The notes under the pieces are model-generated. The model worked only from the letters and a program-made list of their open reading frames with translations. It made no database searches and was not told the origin of the DNA. This document shows, piece after piece, positions 1 through 13,700 of a stretch of DNA of 64,000 nt. The position numbers and the translations under genes were made by a program. Location of the stretch: NCBI GenBank assembly GCA_012729335.1, contig JAAYDJ010000026.1, forward strand, positions 1 to 64,000, given 5' to 3'. This DNA comes from Bacteroidales bacterium. Lineage in GTDB: Bacteria; Bacteroidota; Bacteroidia; Bacteroidales; Prolixibacteraceae. Position 1 is the stretch's first letter; the number at the start of each line of letters is the position of its first letter.

Positions 1-77
1 ATTGTTTTAATATCTATTTATCAACAATTTAGGGTTAATTTGAAGGCATGGTAAAAAGTGGTAAAATACCTATAATT
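1..77. other. Probable end of an integrated element, no gene
   Basis: This AT-rich stretch has no coding signal. It includes two close direct copies of GGTAAAA (51-57 and 61-67 region) just before the tRNA 3' fragment, in a position where integrases have arm-type binding sites. It is inferred, not shown, to belong to an integrated element. Confidence 0.35.
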
Positions 78-123
78 TGACTACGGATCAGAAGGTTGGG
101 GATTCGAATTCCTCCGGGATCAC
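78..123 (+). tRNA. 3' fragment of tRNA-Arg(ACG), probable attachment site
   Basis: From base 78 the sequence reads as the 3' half of a tRNA-Arg: the end of the anticodon stem, loop CTACGGA (81-87, anticodon ACG), the return stem TCAGA, a variable loop, a T arm with TTCGAAT (102-108) and the 3' acceptor strand CGGGATC with discriminator A. Bases 1-77 contain no D arm and no 5' acceptor strand (GATCCCG would be needed), so the gene is not complete. A duplicated tRNA 3' half is the usual scar (attL or attR) of an integrase that uses a tRNA gene. The intact tRNA and the integrase should lie outside the window, upstream. CCA is not encoded. Confidence 0.75.
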
Positions 124-143
124 AAGAAAAAGCGATGATTATC

Positions 144-174
144 AAGGGCTTCCGAAAGGAGGCCCTTTCTTTTT
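144..174 (+). terminator. Rho-independent terminator behind the tRNA fragment
   Basis: AAGGGCTTCC - GAAA - GGAGGCCCTT forms a 10-bp stem (one G-U pair) with a GAAA tetraloop, followed by a T-rich tract. It is probably the original terminator of the tRNA-Arg gene, left in place on the chromosomal side. Bases 175-376 show no further feature. Confidence 0.75.
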
Positions 175-376
175 GCTTGCATTTTCGACGCTTTATGCCT
201 GGCCTTGACAATAGAAACTTATAAATAGTTTATAAATATGGTTCCATGTGAAGGGCCTGACCTTCATGGTGGGCGGCGACATTATCTTGAGCACATCATG
301 TGAGAACCTGGACGGGGAATACTGATAAGTGCCGTTTTTTTCTAAATTTACTGGCAGATCAACTTGAATTTTTATT

Positions 377-808
377 ATGGCCGAATTGAAAACCAAAAAG
401 AATGACGCCAATGTGCGGGAGTTCATCCTTTCTTTTGCCGATACGGAACAAAAGCGCAACGACAGCTTTGAACTGCTGAAAATGATGCAGGAGTTCACAG
501 GCTTCGAACCTCAGATGTGGGGGACCTCCATCATCGGATTTGGCTCCTACCATTATAAATCGGAGCGGAGCCGGCAGGAGGGGGACTGGCCCCTCGTGGG
601 ATTCTCCCCCCGGAAAGCGGCGATTTCCCTTTATGTCTATTCAGGAATGGAAGAACATGAACCCCTCCTGAAAAACTTGGGAAAATTCAAAATGGGAAAG
701 GGATGTATTTATGTAAAAAAACTCTCCGACATCAATCAGGAAGAGTTGAAAAAGATCATGGGTGCAACCATCCGCTTTCTGCAAGCGAAATATGGCGGCC
801 AGGGATGA
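377..808 (+). CDS. DUF1801 domain protein
   Basis: The 143-residue soluble protein matches the DUF1801/YdhG-like family. It has the typical N-terminal helix pair (residues about 8-42), a central EPQMWGTSIIGFGSY segment (about 44-58), the GFSPRKAAISLYV strand (about 74-86), and the C-terminal GKGCIYVKKLSDI segment. Length is normal for the family. Members are related in fold to frataxin-like iron-binding proteins and are sometimes called iron chaperones, but no function is proven for this type. It stands alone between the tRNA scar and the polysaccharide locus. Family assignment is firm, function is not. Confidence 0.8.
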   Translation: MAELKTKKNDANVREFILSFADTEQKRNDSFELLKMMQEFTGFEPQMWGTSIIGFGSYHYKSERSRQEGDWPLVGFSPRKAAISLYVYSGMEEHEPLLKNLGKFKMGKGCIYVKKLSDINQEELKKIMGATIRFLQAKYGGQG

Positions 809-927
809 GGGGCTCCCGGATCCCTTTAAATATCTGTTTCCTGAAACAGATTATCTGAAATTGAAAGTGGCCGGCCTGCAGATACGGTAACTTTAACCCC
901 TCCGGGAAAGGTATGGCTCGTCCATAG

Positions 928-1815
<888 letters not shown>

Positions 1816-1870
1816 GCCTGGTCCGGGAATCACCAGAAGCCTATGCATCATGCAGTGTTAACCGGCATGA

Positions 1871-3670
<1,800 letters not shown>

Positions 3671-3703
3671 TTCTTTAGTTTTTCAGGATTTGTTCAGTTT
3701 TTT

Positions 3704-3739
3704 GGGGGGCCGGTTAATCAACCGGCCCCCTTGCTTTTT
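3704..3739 (+). terminator. Rho-independent terminator after CE6-GH43 gene
   Basis: GGGGGCCGGTT - AATC - AACCGGCCCCC is a perfect 11-bp stem 34 bases after the stop codon, followed by TTGCTTTTT. It separates the esterase/GH43 genes from susC. The rest of the 316-base gap (3740-3986) is the susC leader, which becomes AT-rich towards the start. No TAnnTTTG box was found in it. Confidence 0.85.
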
Positions 3740-3986
3740 ATCACAGCCTCCACGCAGGTATTTAAATGCAGGTTCCCCTGACTGAAACCGCATAAATGTC
3801 CGGAATTAAAAATGGAATACCTGAAATTGGAACTCTCCCCCAAATGCACAGGCTAATTTAGCAGGACTAAAGCCAGAATTCTAAACCTGTAAATCCAAAT
3901 TGTAAACCAAACCAACGATTTCTTTCTGATCATAAAGAAGGATCATTTTTTATAACTAACCAATTATTAACTCATTAATCAGTACT

Positions 3987-6900
3987 ATGATGAAAAAAAG
4001 CAAACTAGTGTGGTTGGCGTCTGTTTTGTTGCTTCTGATGATGATTCCCCAATGGGGAATAGGTCAGACCAATCCCGTCAGGGGTAAGGTAAGTGATGAA
4101 TCAGGGATGCCCATGGCAGGGGTCAACGTGGTCATCAAGGGGACCGTTCAGGGGACCATAACCGATGCCGACGGAAGGTATCAGATCGAGGCCCCTGCTG
4201 GGGCGGTGCTCTCTTTTTCCTTTATTGGGTACGAGTCGCAGGAGATTCCTGTAGGTCCTCAAAGGGAAATTAATGTCAAGATGGTGCTCAGCGCTCTCTT
4301 TGTCGATGATGTGGTGGTGGTGGGTTATGGTACCGTGCGGAAAAGCGATATCTCCGGTTCTGTAGCCTCTGTCAACACGGAAGAGATGATGAAAAAGGCC
4401 CCGACGAACATATTGGAGGGGTTGCAGGGTGCAGCAGCGGGGGTGTTGGTGCTCAGGCAGGACGGGGCTCCCGATGCCAATGCGGCCATCCGGATCCGTG
4501 GTGTGGCCACCATCAACGGCAGTGCCAATCCACTTTATGTGGTCGATGGCGTCCAGGTGGGTACCAATGCCAATTTTGTGGCTCCGGGTGATATTGCGAG
4601 CATTGAGGTGCTCAAGGATGCTTCAGCCACGGCCATCTACGGTGCTGCCGGAGCCAACGGGGTGATCATGATCACCACCAAACGCGGAAAAGCGGGCACT
4701 TCCAACATCAGCGTATCGGCCGACTTCGGCTTACAAACCCTCGCCTCCACCCTCGATGTGGGGGATATCGACCAGTATGCCAAGAATATCCGCGTTGCCA
4801 GGGCCAATGACGGAGCCCTTTTGGCCAACGAGATCTTTGCTGAGAAATATGATGGAAAAAGAAACCACATCGACTGGCAGGATGTGATGACACGTACTTC
4901 CCTGAAGGAGCAATACGGTATATCAGCTTCAGGAGGCACCGAAAAAACCCAGGCCAACCTGTCGCTGAACTTTCTGAACAACGATGGGATTGTGGTCAAT
5001 ACCAATTTCAAACGGTTGACGGCCAGGGTCAATATGTTATCTAAAGTAGGTGACTTCCTGGAAGTGGGTGGCGATATCAATTTTGTCCATTCCCAAACCC
5101 GGGGCAGCAATGCCGGTTTTGGGAACAATGGCAACCTCTCTTCATTGCGTGACATGGCCTATTATTGCCCCACGCTGGATTATGTTACCCCCGCCGGCGT
5201 CCTGGTGAGCCCCAACGTCATTAACGCCAACGGAACTTATGGTACTTCCATTCAAAGTTCGGTCGGCTCTTATGACGGCGGACTAGGGGATAATATTTAC
5301 GCCGTCCAGATGGAGAACAACGGCCTGACAAAACACAACCGTGTCTTGACCAATTCCTATCTCCAGGTCAAATTGTTGAAGGGACTGACCTTTAAGACTA
5401 TAGGTTCCTACATCCTTCAAATGCGCAATTTCGAAAATTTCTGGGGCAACAAGCAGCGGTATGAGGCCGATGGCGTCACCAAGGTGGCCCTTGCCAACTA
5501 CGATGCCCGCTACAGGTTACAAATCGACAACAGCCAGAGCAATACCCTGGCCCTGGAAAGCTATCTGACCTACAACCTGAATAAGGATATCCATAATCTG
5601 ACGGTGATGATGGGTAATTCGGTTAACAAGAGTTTTGGCAGCTGGACCTCCGCTACGGCCACTGATTTCCCCGGTGAAAACATCAGGGACATCAGTCTGA
5701 CCAAGGATCTGACCACCCGTACGGGCAGCGGGGCCTATGACCTTGAAGTCCGCGGGATTTCCTACTTTGGTCGCGCCATCTACAGCCTGATGGATCGCTA
5801 TATCTTTACTGGGACTCTCCGCAGGGATGGTTCTTCCAATTTCGGTGCCGGCAACCGGTGGGGAACGTTCCCTTCGGCAGCATTGGCCTGGCGCATCTCC
5901 GAGGAGAACTTCCTGCAAGGCCATCCCACCATCAGCAATCTGAAGCTCCGCCTGGGATGGGGCCAGACCGGTAATTCCGGCGGACCTACCGACCGCTCCG
6001 TGGCAGCGCTCACCTCCAATACCATTGCCTATTATTACTATCCGCAGGGTGGACCTTCAGGGCTGGGAACCAGCCGCCAGACCGCCAACGGATATGCCAT
6101 TCCGCTGGTCGACACCCGGCTGAAATGGGAAACCAACGAGCAAAGCAATATTGGTGTGGACCTGGGCCTGTTCAACGAAAGCCTGAACATCACCCTTGAT
6201 TACTTTATCCGCACGGCCAAAGACCTGCTGCTCAACCAATCCATCAGGCCATCGGCAGGGTATACCTCCGTATATACCAACTACGGTGAGATCCGCAATA
6301 GTGGGATTGAATACAGCATTCAGTACAAGAAGCAGGTCAACCGCGACTGGAGTTTCGGGGTTGCCCTGACAGGTTCCAGTCTGAAGAATGAGGTGATCTC
6401 CATGGGCGCCGACCTGTTAAGTGTGAATGAAACCACCACCAATGACGGCTCCAACGTAGGACCGGTGGCCGCCACCTCAGGCGTCCACTGGGACGGCCAT
6501 TCGATCTGTCGCGAAGGTTACGCCGTAGGATCTTTCTATGGTTATAAGGTAGATGGGATCTTTCAGAACCAGGCTGAAGTCGACGCAGCCAATGCTGCTG
6601 CCAGGGCCAAAGGCCATACCCAGTTCCAGAATGCCAATACCGGCCCGGGGGACTTTAAATACAAGGATCTTAATGAAGATGGATTCATCGACCAGAAGGA
6701 TATGACCATCCTGGGGCATGGTTTTCCCAAACTGAACTATGGGTTAAACTTCAACGCCTCCTACCGGAACTGGGACTTCTCGGTGCACACCCATGGTGTG
6801 GCAGGACAGGACATCTATTCCTATTCGGCGATGACCCTTTCCAACATTTACCCGGGTGACAACCAGACCATCCCCAATATCCTGACTTCATCGTCAAAGG

Positions 6901-7241
6901 CAGCCTGGACCAAAGAAAACCAGAGCACTACCCTGGCCAAGCTGACCATTCTGGATTACAACTACAACATGCGTGGTTCCGATGCCTGGGTCAAAAAAGG
7001 AGACTACTTCAAGATTGACAATGTACAGGTAGGTTACAATTTTGATTCCGCCCTGTTGAGGTCGGTGAAAATGGAGGGCGCCAGGCTTTACCTTTCCGTA
7101 CAGAATCTGATCTGTATCTCAGGATACAATAAATATGGCGATCCGGAGGCAGGGCAGGGGAGTGTCCTCTTTACCGGCTTGGATACCGGCCGTTATCCGT
7201 TGCCCCGCATTTATTCCGTAGGAATGAATATCCAATTCTGA
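3987..7241 (+). CDS. SusC-like TonB-dependent outer membrane transporter
   Basis: 1084 residues, full length for the family. Residues 1-26 form a signal peptide (ends GIGQ). Residues about 30-100 are the carboxypeptidase-D regulatory-like domain typical of SusC proteins (VRGKVSDESGMPMAGV, then ITDADGRYQI). The TonB-box region VVVGYGTVRKSDISGSV follows at about 111-127, then the plug with IRIRGVATINGSANPLYV and a 22-strand barrel ending in GMNIQF, a C-terminal aromatic as needed for barrel insertion. It imports oligosaccharides across the outer membrane together with the SusD-like lipoprotein that begins 17 bases downstream. The ligand is probably a xylan fragment, judged only from the enzymes around it. 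Confidence 0.95.
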   Translation: MMKKSKLVWLASVLLLLMMIPQWGIGQTNPVRGKVSDESGMPMAGVNVVIKGTVQGTITDADGRYQIEAPAGAVLSFSFIGYESQEIPVGPQREINVKMVLSALFVDDVVVVGYGTVRKSDISGSVASVNTEEMMKKAPTNILEGLQGAAAGVLVLRQDGAPDANAAIRIRGVATINGSANPLYVVDGVQVGTNANFVAPGDIASIEVLKDASATAIYGAAGANGVIMITTKRGKAGTSNISVSADFGLQTLASTLDVGDIDQYAKNIRVARANDGALLANEIFAEKYDGKRNHIDWQDVMTRTSLKEQYGISASGGTEKTQANLSLNFLNNDGIVVNTNFKRLTARVNMLSKVGDFLEVGGDINFVHSQTRGSNAGFGNNGNLSSLRDMAYYCPTLDYVTPAGVLVSPNVINANGTYGTSIQSSVGSYDGGLGDNIYAVQMENNGLTKHNRVLTNSYLQVKLLKGLTFKTIGSYILQMRNFENFWGNKQRYEADGVTKVALANYDARYRLQIDNSQSNTLALESYLTYNLNKDIHNLTVMMGNSVNKSFGSWTSATATDFPGENIRDISLTKDLTTRTGSGAYDLEVRGISYFGRAIYSLMDRYIFTGTLRRDGSSNFGAGNRWGTFPSAALAWRISEENFLQGHPTISNLKLRLGWGQTGNSGGPTDRSVAALTSNTIAYYYYPQGGPSGLGTSRQTANGYAIPLVDTRLKWETNEQSNIGVDLGLFNESLNITLDYFIRTAKDLLLNQSIRPSAGYTSVYTNYGEIRNSGIEYSIQYKKQVNRDWSFGVALTGSSLKNEVISMGADLLSVNETTTNDGSNVGPVAATSGVHWDGHSICREGYAVGSFYGYKVDGIFQNQAEVDAANAAARAKGHTQFQNANTGPGDFKYKDLNEDGFIDQKDMTILGHGFPKLNYGLNFNASYRNWDFSVHTHGVAGQDIYSYSAMTLSNIYPGDNQTIPNILTSSSKAAWTKENQSTTLAKLTILDYNYNMRGSDAWVKKGDYFKIDNVQVGYNFDSALLRSVKMEGARLYLSVQNLICISGYNKYGDPEAGQGSVLFTGLDTGRYPLPRIYSVGMNIQF

Positions 7242-7258
7242 TTCACCACTAAATCCTA

Positions 7259-9100
7259 ATGACAATGAAAAATAGAATAAAAACATACCTGGTGGTGGCT
7301 TGTACGATAATGCTGACAGCCATGACCTCTTGTGACAACGACAAATTCCTGACGGTGGACCACTATTCCATTCTGGCGGCTGACCAGATGTTCAAGACCG
7401 ACGAAGATGCCAAGGCGGGTCTGGTCGGGTGCTATGACATGATGTTACCGGTCACGGAGACCAACGGGGACTGGGGTTTCAAACCCAATCTTTTCATCGG
7501 GGGGCACCCCACGATGGATACCCAGGCCACGGGCTGGGACAAGGACTGGAACACCCAGAACTGGAACCCGGGAAGCCCTGAGTTGCTCAGCGGGTGGCGC
7601 CATGCCTACAAGGCGATTTCACGGTGCAACGATTTTCTGGACGGGCTCGCAAAGGCCGACAACATCACCCCGGCCCTTAAAACGTCGCTGGAGGGACAGG
7701 CACGTTCCGTCAGGGCTTTCTTTTACATGTGGCTGGCCAAGGCTTTCGGCCGCGTACCCATGCTGGCCACCGGGGAAACCTACATCAACACGCCCGACAA
7801 AGCCCGTGCGGAAACCTACGGGGAGATGTGGGACTTTATCATCGATGACCTGAAAGCTGCCGTTGATCTGCTCCAATGGGATCCTCTCAACGGGGAATAT
7901 GGCCGTTGTACAAAGGGTTTTGCCCTTTCCTACCTGGGAGAAGCCTATATGTGGAAAGCCTACAGAATGCCGGAGAAGGCCAATGAAAACTATACCCTGG
8001 CCGCCGCTGCCCTCAAACAGGTCATCGAAAGCGGAAAGTATGAACTGAATCCTTCCTTTACCACCCTGTGGGATCCGGGAGCCGTTTGGACCAAAGAGTG
8101 TGTTTGGGAGGAAGTGCTTGACGAGGGATCTCAGTGGAACAGCTGGAGCAACCTCACCGACGCCCATGCCTGGGTGACCTATTTCTCTGCCTGCCCGGCA
8201 GTAGGTGGATGGGGTTCCCTTTATCTTTCCTGGGAGTGGTGGAGCTCCTACGAACAGGGCGACAAACGCAGGGACGCCTCCGGGGTAACAGGAGCTGTAC
8301 CCGGCATCGACCCCCAGTGGAAATCAGCCACCAACTATGGTTACAATCCTTATCTGCAGCAGAGCATTGTGACGCCCGATGCACTCACCTCCCATTTCCA
8401 TTATTACAAAGACGGTGAAGCCGCTCCGGCCATCTGGAGCCTTAAGTTGTGGCGCAGCTGCCGGGCCGACTGGAATGCCATGTGGGGGCCACAGCAAATC
8501 TACTATAAACGTTATGCCAACGTCCTGTTCGACTATGCCGAATGCCTCTTCCGTATCAACGGTGAAAATGATGCCACCGCCTGGGGAATCATCAAACAGA
8601 TCCGCGAACGGGCCTTCGGGAACCTCGAAGTTGGAAAGAAAGCAACCCTTACAGCCACCTACCTTCCCTACTACCAGCAGATCGCGCAGTTCTATATCAG
8701 TAAGGGGGATACCAAGGTTAAAGTTCCCGAGGAATATCCTATCCCCTTCAACGAAACCACCGTCAATGTACCCGATGCCAAAACATATTATACTTCGGTA
8801 AAATCTGCCAAAGGATTTACCTCCCCGGTATGGCTGGTGGCCCTGGGTATGGAACGCCGCAAGGAGTTCAACGCCGAATGGACCCTCGCTCCCGACCTGG
8901 TGCGCTCAGGCTTCATCGAAGACCATATCATCCACAACTATCCCAAGGGAGTAGGCTTCCCCAATACCGATCCCAAGGTCCAGGATGCCTGGCAGACCTA
9001 CCGCATCTTCGATTATGACCACAAGAAAATGGACATGCCTATCCCCACCGAGGAGCTGTTGAAAAACAAATTGTGCGATCAGAATGAAGCATATAAGTAA
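7259..9100 (+). CDS. SusD/RagB-like nutrient-binding lipoprotein
   Basis: 613 residues with a lipoprotein signal (hydrophobic stretch, then AMTSC with the acylated Cys near residue 25, followed by DNDK, an acidic patch suited to surface export). It has SusD features: the N-terminal DADAKAGLVGCYDMM-like helix, the YKAISRCNDFLDGL helix, AFFYMWLAKAFGRVPM, and C-terminal ALGMERRKEFNAEW plus a final KLCDQNEAYK tail. It caps the SusC barrel and binds glycan at the cell surface. It is coupled to susC (17-base gap) and followed by a strong terminator, so susCD forms its own transcript unit. The ATGs at 7259 and 7265 are both possible starts. Confidence 0.95.
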   Translation: MTMKNRIKTYLVVACTIMLTAMTSCDNDKFLTVDHYSILAADQMFKTDEDAKAGLVGCYDMMLPVTETNGDWGFKPNLFIGGHPTMDTQATGWDKDWNTQNWNPGSPELLSGWRHAYKAISRCNDFLDGLAKADNITPALKTSLEGQARSVRAFFYMWLAKAFGRVPMLATGETYINTPDKARAETYGEMWDFIIDDLKAAVDLLQWDPLNGEYGRCTKGFALSYLGEAYMWKAYRMPEKANENYTLAAAALKQVIESGKYELNPSFTTLWDPGAVWTKECVWEEVLDEGSQWNSWSNLTDAHAWVTYFSACPAVGGWGSLYLSWEWWSSYEQGDKRRDASGVTGAVPGIDPQWKSATNYGYNPYLQQSIVTPDALTSHFHYYKDGEAAPAIWSLKLWRSCRADWNAMWGPQQIYYKRYANVLFDYAECLFRINGENDATAWGIIKQIRERAFGNLEVGKKATLTATYLPYYQQIAQFYISKGDTKVKVPEEYPIPFNETTVNVPDAKTYYTSVKSAKGFTSPVWLVALGMERRKEFNAEWTLAPDLVRSGFIEDHIIHNYPKGVGFPNTDPKVQDAWQTYRIFDYDHKKMDMPIPTEELLKNKLCDQNEAYK

Positions 9101-9147
9101 TTGGTTCAAAAAGTTTTATTACTTTTAATAATCACTTTTAAAGACAG

Positions 9148-9180
9148 AAATCCGGCAGGCCCCGCCTGCCGGATTTCTTC
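9148..9180 (+). terminator. Rho-independent terminator after susD
   Basis: AAATCCGGCAGGC - CCC - GCCTGCCGGATTT gives a perfect 13-bp stem with a 3-base loop, followed by CTTC. It closes the susCD unit. Confidence 0.8.
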
Positions 9181-9246
9181 CGGGTAATTTCCACATTTTA
9201 GAGCCTTGAGACGAGCATGGTGCTTCTGCCACTCCTCTATATCATC

Positions 9247-10438
<1,192 letters not shown>

Positions 10439-10657
10439 CCGACTCATACACCTGTGCCCATGTATAAGATCTATATGCTTTGAAGGACTCAGGCATGGGC
10501 ATTGTGCCGTGACAGGGATAATCTGCTCTGTCTGCCCAACTGAAAAATGACCTGAAGGAAGAGAATTATCCCTTCTTTGAACCACAGACTTGTAATGGTT
10601 AAAGGAAAAATATATGTTTGTACAAACAGGCCAATTATAACGTAATAACATACACAG
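10439..10657. other. Intergenic stretch without recognised feature
   Basis: Between the esterase stop and the leader repeat I see no ORF of substance and no strong terminator. A short GGCA...TGCC hairpin (near 10493-10510) is too weak to call. The rest of the 356-base gap is the leader repeat. Confidence 0.4.
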
Positions 10658-10797
10658 ATGAAAGTCGCATGGTGCTTTGACCACAAAAGGAGATGTATAT
10701 TTGCTCCATGAGAGTTCCATGGGCGTGAAGCATTTAAAGTGGCTTCATTACGATATACAACTGAAGAGCAAGTCATTAATAAACAACTATCCAAATG
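10658..10797 (+). repeat. Leader repeat copy A, upstream of double GH43 gene
   Basis: The core is 10715-10797 (83 bases, ending on the ATG of the gene) and aligns gap-free with cores B (36682-36764, minus) and C (62580-62662, minus). It contains TGAAGC-10 nt-GCTTCA, a 6-bp hairpin, then CTGAAGAGCAA and CATTAATAAACAA up to the ATG. The outer part 10658-10711 aligns gap-free with copy B only and includes TATATTTG (10697-10704), which fits the Bacteroidota -7 consensus. Confidence 0.85.
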
Positions 10798-13700
10798 AAA
10801 AATAAAGCTGGATTTCTCATTTTTTTGGCATTTTTTACATGGGTATCTATGGGTATGATATATGCTTCAGACCTGACCTCCGGGGTATCTGCGAACAAGC
10901 CGGATGGGGCAGTGAAGGCCCCTGTTTTCTCGAAGTTCGTCTACCAGGGCAACGACCAGGTTTACAATGATTATCCCTTGAATCCCGGAGAGTTCTACAA
11001 TCCCATTTTGCAGGGTTGTTACCCCGATCCGAGTATCACCCGCAAGGGAGACGATTACTACGTGGTATGTTCTTCATTTGCCATGTTCCCCGGGGTACCC
11101 ATTTTCCATTCCAGGGATCTGGTGAACTGGACCCAGATCGGGCATGTTCTTGACCGCAAATCACAGCTGATCGTCCACGATTGCGGAATCAGCGCAGGTA
11201 TTTATGCCCCCCAGATCATTTATAATCCGTACAACGACACCTTTTACATGATCACCACCCAGTTTGCCGGCAACATCGGGAACATGGTGGTCAAGACCAA
11301 AGATCCCATGAAAGGGTGGAGTGATCCGATTAAACTTGCATTTGACGGCATTGATCCATCCCTCTTTTTCGATGAAGACGGAAAGGGGTATGTGGTCCAT
11401 AACGATGCTCCTGACCGGGGAAAAGAGTTATACAATGGCCACCGGGTGATCAAGATCTGGGATTATGATGTGGCCAACGACAGGGTGGTTCCCGGAACCG
11501 ACAAGATCATTGTAGACGGGGGAGTGGATCTTCGGGAGAAGCCCATTTGGATTGAGGCTCCCCACATTTATAAGAAAAACGGCCGTTATTACCTGATGTG
11601 TGCCGAGGGAGGCACCGGTGGCTGGCACAGTGAGGTCATATTTGTCAGTGACCATCCCAAAGGGCCGTATACACCAGCTCCTGGCAATCCCATTCTCACG
11701 CAGCGCTACTTCCCGCGGGAACGCGCCAATAAGGTGGACTGGGCCGGGCATGCCGACCTCGTTTTAGGTCCCGATAACCAGAAATATTACGCTGTTTTTC
11801 TGGCTGTACGCCCCAATGAAAAACAAAGGGTCAACACCGGCCGGGAAACCTTCATCCTCCCTGTCGACTGGTCAGGAGAATGGCCAGTATTCGAAAACGG
11901 ACTGATCCCCATGAAACCGCTGCTGAAAATGCCCGCAGGGGTGACCGAAAACAAAACCGGAAAGGAAGGTTTCTTTCCCAACGGCAATTTTACCTTCAGC
12001 GACGATTTCACTTCCGGAAAGCTGGACTACCGCTGGATTGGCCTGCGCGGTCCCCGGGAAGATTTCATTACGGTTACCCGGGAGGGATTGCAGGTGAATC
12101 CCTTTACCACGCATATCAAGGAAGTGAAACCGACTTCCACTCTTTTTATGAGACAGATGCACCGGACCTTTTCCTTTGCTGTGGATATGAATTACAAACC
12201 CGCCTCGGAGAAGGACCTGGCGGGAATTGTCGCCCTGCAGAGTGAAAGTTTCAATTATGTGTTCGGAGTGACCCGGTGGGAAGGGAAGGACTACCTGGTA
12301 TTGCAGCGCAATCAGCGCCAACCCAGGCGGCGTAATACAGAGTCGAAAATCATGGCCAGTACAGAGATTGATCTTGCGAAACCCCTGCGCCTGCAGGTCT
12401 CGGCCGAGGGCGATGCATACACCTTCAGCTATTCGCACGACGGAACCCATTTTCAGAGCGTGGGGGGCACCCTGTCGGGCGATATCCTGTCAACGGATGT
12501 GGCCGGGGGATTTACCGGCTGTCTGCTCGGACTCTATGCCACCACGGCCAACGATGCCCATCCGAAAGCCCAAAACCCAATTGTCTTTGCTGATGTTCCC
12601 GACATGTCGATGCTCCGTGTGGGGGATACCTATTACATGAGCAGCACCACCATGCACATGAATCCGGGAGTGCCCATCATGAAATCCAAAGACCTGGCCA
12701 ACTGGGAAATCGTCAATTATGCCTACGACATACTCGATGATGTCGACGCCCTGAACCTGGCCAATGGCAAAAGTACCTACGGAAAGGGGACCTGGGCCAG
12801 CTGCCTCCGCTATCACAACGGTTTTTATTATCTCTCCACCTTTGCACAGACCACCGGCAAAACCTATATTTATAAGACCAGGGACATTGAAAAGGGCCCC
12901 TGGGAAGCCATCTCCTTCAAACCTTCCCTTCATGACCATACGCTTTGGTTCGACGACGACGGCAAGGTCTACGTGGTTTGGGGTAACGGCAAGCTTAGCC
13001 TGGCAGAACTTAAAGAGGACCTTTCCGGGATTAAGGAGGGGACCGAAAGGGTGCTCATTGAAAACGCCAGCGCCCCGGCAGGCCACAACATCGGTTTGGG
13101 TGCCGAAGGATCCCAATTATTCAAGCATGATGGAAAGTATTACCTTTTTAATATCACCTGGCCACGCGGCGGTATGCGCACCGTAGTGGTACACAGGGCC
13201 GATCACATTACCGGTCCATGGGAAGGAAAAGTGGCCTTTCAGGACCTGGGTGTAGCCCAGGGGGGCATGGTTGATACCCCTGATGGCCGCTGGTTTGCCT
13301 ATCTCTTCCGTGATTCCGGATCGGTAGGCCGCATCCCTTACCTGGTTCCCATCACCTGGGAGGAGGGTTGGCCCGTTATCGGCGTGGATGGAAAAGTACC
13401 TGAGTCCCTGGAGCTGCCCGTTAGCAGAGGACTTATCCCCGGGGTAGTCAGTTCCGACGAATTCAACCGCAAAAAGGGCGAACCGGCCCTGCCCCTGGTG
13501 TGGCAGTGGAACCACAACCCCGATCCTTCCCTTTGGTCGGTTACCCGCAGGAAAGGATTTCTGCGCCTGACCACCGGCCGCGTCGACACATCCTTTGTGA
13601 TGGCCCGGAATACCCTTACACAAAGGACATTTGGCCCGGTCAGCTCGGCAGCCATCAGATTGGACCTCTCCGGAATGAAAGAGGGTGATTTCGCCGGACT

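Noticed and set aside
10493-10510. Terminator after the second esterase
   Set aside because: Stem of only 4 bp and no T tract.
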